Positions 5,633-7,769 of a DNA stretch of 7,769 nucleotides are shown here, piece after piece. The position numbers and the translations under genes were made by a program. Source of the stretch: Pseudomonadota bacterium (lineage in GTDB: Bacteria > Pseudomonadota > Gammaproteobacteria > Burkholderiales > Burkholderiaceae_B); NCBI GenBank assembly GCA_023432075.1, contig JAEYVD010000699.1:1-7769 (forward strand), in the 5' to 3' direction. The notes under the pieces were generated by a model, which was not told the DNA's origin, searched no databases, and was given only the letters and a program-made list of their open reading frames with translations. Position 1 is the first letter of the stretch, and each line of letters starts with the position of its first letter.

Positions 5633-7759
5633 TCAACGCTCGTGGGAGTTGCCGCACGGACAGTCCGACCGCGGACAACTGCCGTCGCTGCGCTTCCTGC
5701 ACAGCACGTCGAATGGCAGGCCCGGAGCGGGAACCCCCACAGGGGCCGAGATCGGGCTCGCACTGCCGCTCTGTTGGCGCATCGGTCCCTTCACCTGAAT
5801 CGCGACTCCATCGAGCGTGATGCCTGATCCGTCGATTCGGATGGTTCCTCCGGGGCCTTTAAGAAATAGGCTTTCCCCCGCATGGATCTCATAGACCTTG
5901 GTGCGCTGCCGGATCGCCTGCCCCGCCTGCAGTTCCGCGTGCCCCTCCACCGTCTGTTCCTGGTGTCCGCCGATACTCACGCGATGATTTGCCGCCGTCT
6001 TGTCGCGGCGGTTGTTGCCCACCTCTTCGGTGCGGTCCTTGGCGGTGTAGATCGTGTGGTTGCGCCCCACCGTCAGGAAGTCGACCTGGCCGATTTCATG
6101 CCGCCGGTCCAGGCCGATATTCACCTGTTCGTCATTACCCACGGTTTCCTTGCGGTCATGGCCGATGGTGATGGATTCGTCGTGTTCCACTTGTTCACTG
6201 CGGTCGTGGCCCACGAAGGTGGTTTCATTGTGGTTGACGTGGATGTTCTGGTCCTTCTGCGCGTGGACGTAGATTTCTTCCTGGTCTTTTTCGTCTTCGA
6301 ATCGCAGTTCGTTGTACCCCTCGCCCTTGTGTGTCTTGCTTTTGATCGTCATCCGCGTCTTGTGGCGCGGCAGTTCGTAGGGGGGCAATTGCAGGCGGTT
6401 GTATGCCCGGCCTGTGATCACGGGCTGGTCTGGGTCGCCGTCGAAATGGGAAACGATGACCTCCTGGCCGATCCTTGGGATGGCCATGTGGCCCCATGTG
6501 GCGCCGGCGATGTCTTGCGAAACACGGATCCAGCAGGAGCTGTGTTCGTCCTGCCTGCCTTCACGGTCCCAGGGGAACTGGACCTTCACCCGCCCGTACG
6601 CGTCGGTGTAGATTTCTTCGTTGGGCGGTCCGACCACGACAGCGTTTTGCGGTCCGTCGATGCGGGGTCTCGGCAACGGCTCGGCGCGCCACTCGGCATC
6701 GTCTGGCACCAGCTTGGCCTCGTAGCAGTAATGCGTACCCGACTGTGCCTCGGCGCTCTCCTCGGCCAGGCACGCGTGCTGCGTACCGCGGTGAACGATG
6801 CGCACTGGGCGCCAGCCGCGGTTCATGTCTTCGCGCGGGTGGCCGGTCAGCGTGAAGGAGATGCCGGGCTGCAGTCGCGGATCATCGCCTTCGGCCAGGG
6901 CAATGCGGGCATCGCGGCGATGCCCGCGCAGGCGGTTATCGGCGAAGGGCTTGCCGGCCTCGTCAAACTTGGCGCGGGCCGGATAGTCGTAGCGCGCATA
7001 ACGGCGGCCCTGATGATCCAGATCCCGTCCGTCGCGGGTGTGCTCGTGGGTATAGCGGGGATGGTGGAAGGTGTAGTCGCGCTGCGTCTGACGCGCAGTG
7101 CGCACGCTCTCGCCATAGGCAAAGCGGCGCAGCGCGGGTTGCGGTTGGTCGCCACCGGGCGCGGGGTTGTACTGCACCGGCCCATCGCCCACGCGGCCAT
7201 GAATGAACAGGCGATCACTGTGGACGAGTTGGTGGCCCTCCGCGCTATGCCGGAAGGAATAGAAAAAACCTTCCTCGCGCATGATGCGCTCAATGAAGTG
7301 GTAATCGGTGTCGCCGGCTTGCACGCAGTATTCGCGTGACTGGTGCTCGGTGGTGTTGCGCTGCTCGTAGTCAAGCGTGAGCCCATGCGCCTTGAACACG
7401 AGATCGGTGATCTGCGGGACGGTCAGTGACTGGAAAATACGCCAGTCGGAACTGAGCTTTAAGCGCGCCAGACGCGGCTCGACGACGGCTGAATAGCGTG
7501 TTCGGCGAAAACCCGTGTCGCCCTGGACGAACGAGGACACAGCGCCGTGCACGAAGCGCACGGGCGTGTCGCCATGCCAGATCGTGAGCAGCGAGGCACG
7601 GTCCAGAATGCTGCCGAAATCGATGGCGGCCTTCGCACTGGCCAGGTCCACTTCAAGTTTGAAGGTCTCGGACAAACCTTCTTCCAGCGAAAACCCGACG
7701 ACTTCAAAGGACTCGTCGCCGACAGCAAATGTGAAGCGCAGATTGGATTGGGTTGGCAT
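5633..7759 (-). CDS. vgrG: VgrG spike protein of the type VI secretion system
   Basis: VgrG trimers form the membrane-puncturing tip carried on the Hcp tube. The 708-residue product has the usual layout. Residues 1-350 are the gp27-like base; GDTDYHFIERIMREEGFFY (149-167) is a hallmark of the family. Residues 376-452 are the gp5-type OB fold (DAYGRVKVQFPWD, 386-398; SQDIAGATWGHMAIPRIGQE, 414-433; GDPDQPVITGRAYN, 441-454). Residues 464-508 are the linker with ELRFEDEKDQEEIYVHAQKD. Residues 510-612 are about a dozen octapeptide needle repeats, and 622-658 are the usual end (GGTIRIDGSGITLDG). A 50-residue tail (659-708) starts Ser/Pro-rich and ends with four cysteines (C687, C695, C700, C702). 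No enzymatic domain is visible, so it is a structural carrier and not an evolved VgrG. No PAAR gene or PAAR domain is seen, so a tip protein must come from elsewhere. The start at 7759 has GGAG six bases upstream. It heads a tightly packed unit with the DUF4123 adaptor and effector. Confidence 0.97.
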   Translation of the reverse strand: MPTQSNLRFTFAVGDESFEVVGFSLEEGLSETFKLEVDLASAKAAIDFGSILDRASLLTIWHGDTPVRFVHGAVSSFVQGDTGFRRTRYSAVVEPRLARLKLSSDWRIFQSLTVPQITDLVFKAHGLTLDYEQRNTTEHQSREYCVQAGDTDYHFIERIMREEGFFYSFRHSAEGHQLVHSDRLFIHGRVGDGPVQYNPAPGGDQPQPALRRFAYGESVRTARQTQRDYTFHHPRYTHEHTRDGRDLDHQGRRYARYDYPARAKFDEAGKPFADNRLRGHRRDARIALAEGDDPRLQPGISFTLTGHPREDMNRGWRPVRIVHRGTQHACLAEESAEAQSGTHYCYEAKLVPDDAEWRAEPLPRPRIDGPQNAVVVGPPNEEIYTDAYGRVKVQFPWDREGRQDEHSSCWIRVSQDIAGATWGHMAIPRIGQEVIVSHFDGDPDQPVITGRAYNRLQLPPYELPRHKTRMTIKSKTHKGEGYNELRFEDEKDQEEIYVHAQKDQNIHVNHNETTFVGHDRSEQVEHDESITIGHDRKETVGNDEQVNIGLDRRHEIGQVDFLTVGRNHTIYTAKDRTEEVGNNRRDKTAANHRVSIGGHQEQTVEGHAELQAGQAIRQRTKVYEIHAGESLFLKGPGGTIRIDGSGITLDGVAIQVKGPMRQQSGSASPISAPVGVPAPGLPFDVLCRKRSDGSCPRSDCPCGNSHER
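5924..6232 (-). repeat. 24-base coding repeats of the VgrG beta-helical needle
   Basis: Residues 510-612 repeat an eight-residue unit with the pattern VGxDxxxx (GHDRSEQV, GHDRKETV, GNDEQVNI, GLDRRHEI, GNNRRDKT). The DNA shows the same period: GCGGTCATGGCC at 6152 and GCGGTCGTGGCC at 6200 lie 48 bases apart, two units. These build the triple-stranded beta-helix of the spike. There is one irregular stretch (GRNHTIYTAKDRTEEV) of two units. Confidence 0.85.
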
Positions 7760-7765
7760 GGCAAG

Positions 7766-7769
7766 CTCC
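7766..7769 (-). promoter_or_regulatory. vgrG ribosome binding site at the window edge
   Basis: GGAG on the coding strand lies six bases before the ATG at 7759. The promoter, and any hcp gene further upstream, would be outside the window. Confidence 0.6.

Noticed and set aside
5632..5763. Upstream extension of the DUF4123 gene by 44 residues
   Set aside because: It overlaps the vgrG 3' end, is Arg/Ala/Cys-rich without family similarity, and the ATG at 5631 directly after the vgrG stop is the natural start.
5882..7339. 485-residue open frame on the plus strand opposite vgrG
   Set aside because: It lies wholly antisense to a certain vgrG with all family motifs. Its Val/Leu/Arg-biased sequence and internal periodicity mirror the GC-biased codons and 24-base repeats of vgrG.
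1..7769. CRISPR array, tRNA, insertion sequence or attachment site
   Set aside because: No direct spaced repeats apart from the vgrG coding repeats, no cloverleaf, no transposase or integrase frame, and no flanking direct repeats were seen.

Overview
The window carries a four-gene type VI secretion (T6SS) delivery island on the minus strand and one unrelated small secreted-protein gene on the plus strand. The vgrG and adaptor genes are GC-rich (about 60-70% in the stretches counted by hand) with strongly GC-biased third positions. The VgrG/DUF4123/VasX-like protein types suggest a Gram-negative proteobacterium, most likely a betaproteobacterium of the Burkholderiales (Achromobacter, Bordetella or Burkholderia-like). 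The genus is inference from composition and protein style, not from a search.

Layout, left to right. Positions 1-249 hold no gene I can support, only a nested GC-rich hairpin at 20-58. Positions 250-672 (+) encode a 140-residue protein with a signal peptide and unknown function. It converges, with a 38-39 base gap, on the T6SS island. In transcription order (right to left) the island is: vgrG (7759-5633), a DUF4123 adaptor/chaperone (5631-4744), a 983-residue VasX-like / BTH_I2691-like effector (4741-1790), and a DUF6708-like membrane protein that is the best candidate for the immunity protein (1692-712).

How they work together (inference from known systems). The VgrG trimer forms the spike tip. 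The DUF4123 protein loads the effector onto the VgrG C-terminal end. The effector has a VasX-type N-terminal domain and a C-terminal third rich in membrane-spanning segments, so it would be delivered into neighbouring cells and damage their membranes. The multi-spanning membrane protein encoded just downstream would protect the producer. The order matches the Vibrio cholerae vgrG-2 / vasW / vasX / tsiV2 arrangement. The first three genes are packed with 1- and 2-base gaps. The effector-to-immunity junction is looser (97 bases) and contains a strong Shine-Dalgarno-like sequence followed by overlapping mini-ORFs.

The most notable points are a composition drop in the 3' end of the effector gene and in the immunity gene (35% GC at 1321-1440), a nine-base homopolymer inside the immunity gene, a cysteine-rich VgrG tail, and an effector/immunity pair whose C-terminal half I cannot assign to a characterised toxin.
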